A stretch of 55,275 bases of DNA from NCBI GenBank assembly GCA_017992605.1, contig JAGOOG010000006.1, positions 1 through 55,275 of the forward strand, read 5' to 3'. The position numbers and the translations under genes are program-made. Source of the stretch: Deltaproteobacteria bacterium (lineage in GTDB: Bacteria > Desulfobacterota > Desulfomonilia > UBA1062). Below the pieces are notes generated by a model. It was not told the origin of the DNA. It saw only the letters and a program-made list of their open reading frames with translations, and searched no databases. Below are positions 54,033 through 55,275 of this stretch, one piece after another; within the stretch, counting starts at the first letter, position 1, and each line of letters starts with the position of its first letter.

Positions 54033-55271
54033 ATGATACGGATCAATGAGAACTACCTGAAACTGAAACCGTCCTACCTCTTTTCCGAGATATCCCGGCG
54101 GGTGAGCGCCTATCATGATGCAAACCCCGACAATGCCATCATCCGGCTCGGCATCGGCGACGTGACCAGGGCATTACCCGGGGCATGCATCGAGGCCTTT
54201 CACAGGGCCGTGGACGAGATGGCATCCGACGGCACGTTCAAGGGTTACGGCCCGGAACAGGGTTATGCCTTTCTGAGGGAGAAGATCGCCCGGTACGACT
54301 TCACGGAACGGGGTGCGGACGTCCAGGCGGATGAAATCTTCATCAGCGACGGCGCCAAGAGCGACACGGCCAATATCCAGGAGATCTTCGCCGGTGACAT
54401 CCGCGTCGCCATACCGGACCCGGTCTACCCCGTGTACCTGGACACCAACGTCATGGCGGGCCGTGCCGGCGAGCTGTCGGAGGGCCGTTATGCCGGGATT
54501 GTCTACCTCGATGGGACGGCGGAGAACGGCTTTGTCCCGGGTCCCCCGGACGGAAAGGTGGACCTCGTATACCTGTGTTTCCCCAACAACCCCACAGGCG
54601 CGACGATCACCCGGGAGCAGCTCAAGGCATGGGTCGATTATGCCCGCTGCAACAGGGCACTTATCCTCTACGATGCCGCCTACGAGGCCTTCATCAAGGA
54701 CGAGGCACTTCCCCGCTCCGTCTACGAGATCGAGGGCGCCAGGGATGTGGCCATCGAGTTCAGGAGCTTCTCCAAGACGGCAGGGTTCACCGGCACCCGC
54801 TGCGCCTTCACCGTGGTGCCGAAGTCCTGCATGGCATACGATACGGCAGGGAACGCCCATTCCCTCCACGCATTCTGGAACCGCCGCCAGTCCACCAAGA
54901 TGAACGGCGTGTCCTACCCGGTACAGAAGGCTGCCGAGGCGGTCTATTCTGATGAAGGCAGGGCACAGGTGAAGGAGTTCGTCGGTTCCTACATGGCCAA
55001 TGCCTCCCTGATCAGGGGGACCATGGAACGCCTCGGGTACGTCTGCACGGGTGGCGAGAACTCACCCTATATATGGGTGAGGACCGGCATGGACTCCTGG
55101 GATTTCTTCGACCTGCTGCTCGCCGGGGCGAACGTGGTATGCACCCCGGGCGCGGGGTTCGGCAGGTGCGGCGAGGGCTACATCCGTATCAGCGCATTCA
55201 ACAGCCTGCAAAACGTTCGAATGGCCCTGGAGAGGATAGCCGGGGTCCTCAGGAACGAAAAGAGGCCATAA
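54033..55271 (+). CDS. dapL: LL-diaminopimelate aminotransferase
   Basis: DapL converts tetrahydrodipicolinate directly to LL-diaminopimelate using glutamate, a one-step route to lysine and peptidoglycan precursors found in Desulfobacterota among others. The 412 residues start [20 protein letters not shown], the family N-terminus, and contain [63 protein letters not shown] and the PLP lysine in [17 protein letters not shown]. The frame extends five codons upstream, but ATG 54033 has AAGG before it. It ends four bases before the window edge. No other lysine gene is adjacent. Confidence 0.96.
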   Translation: MIRINENYLKLKPSYLFSEISRRVSAYHDANPDNAIIRLGIGDVTRALPGACIEAFHRAVDEMASDGTFKGYGPEQGYAFLREKIARYDFTERGADVQADEIFISDGAKSDTANIQEIFAGDIRVAIPDPVYPVYLDTNVMAGRAGELSEGRYAGIVYLDGTAENGFVPGPPDGKVDLVYLCFPNNPTGATITREQLKAWVDYARCNRALILYDAAYEAFIKDEALPRSVYEIEGARDVAIEFRSFSKTAGFTGTRCAFTVVPKSCMAYDTAGNAHSLHAFWNRRQSTKMNGVSYPVQKAAEAVYSDEGRAQVKEFVGSYMANASLIRGTMERLGYVCTGGENSPYIWVRTGMDSWDFFDLLLAGANVVCTPGAGFGRCGEGYIRISAFNSLQNVRMALERIAGVLRNEKRP

Positions 55272-55275
55272 AACA

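Overview
The window looks like a core-plus-accessory stretch of the chromosome of a GC-rich, Gram-negative anaerobe, most likely a deltaproteobacterium (Desulfobacterota-like) with syntrophic or fermentative metabolism. This rests on the gene order rplU-rpmA-obg-proB-proA-nadD-rsfS-rlmH, outer-membrane proteins (OmpA type, FadL type, RlpA lipoprotein), a PlsB acyltransferase, DapL, HypA/HypB and a large set of ferredoxin-linked oxidoreductases (IorAB, FrhB family, LutABC, NuoEFG-like). The organism is an inference; no rRNA or tRNA gene was seen. I found no insertion sequence, prophage or CRISPR array.

Layout. 153-5482 (minus): an eight-gene housekeeping operon from rplU to rlmH with a clear sigma70-type promoter at 5524-5552, insulated by a terminator hairpin at 5597-5662. 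5977-6276 (minus): a small zinc-binding protein. 6520-7917 (plus): an ADP-forming acyl-CoA synthetase alpha-type protein with its own promoter. 7965-12488 (minus): de novo NAD operon nadB, nadA, nadC led by a cysteine-rich unknown protein and a 73-aa protein. 12583-15298 (minus): two secreted proteins (one with a CFI-box C-terminus), a four-helix membrane protein and a DUF2158 protein. 15530-25354: glycogen phosphorylase, pth, uvrC, speA, plsB, rlpA. 25402-30232 (plus): enolase, thiolase, 3-hydroxyacyl-CoA dehydrogenase and an OmpA-family protein.

30279-47432 (minus, about 17 kb) is the most interesting part: a nearly gapless run of 16 genes with a TetR regulator at its head. It encodes indolepyruvate:ferredoxin oxidoreductase (IorAB), an FrhB-family flavoprotein, a LutABC-like 2-hydroxyacid oxidase, a NuoG/NuoE fusion with NuoF, a three-subunit molybdenum hydroxylase, its maturation factors (XdhC, MocA), an SCP2-like protein and a LarA-type (nickel racemase family) protein. 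Several subunits are unusual: the hydroxylase small subunit carries a zinc-finger-like N-terminus, the FAD subunit carries a four-cysteine insert like that of 4-hydroxybenzoyl-CoA reductase, and the large subunit departs from the usual GQG cofactor motif. I infer one catabolic unit that racemises and oxidises a 2-hydroxy (perhaps aryl-lactate-like) acid to a 2-oxo acid, decarboxylates it to an acyl-CoA, and hands electrons to ferredoxin and NAD. The substrate is unknown.

47618-55271: an MBL-fold hydrolase, an AT-rich tract followed by a small WGR-domain protein and a ribbon-helix-helix protein, a FadL-type porin, a cystathionine synthase/lyase-family enzyme, an HD phosphohydrolase, hypA-hypB (no hydrogenase structural genes here) and dapL.
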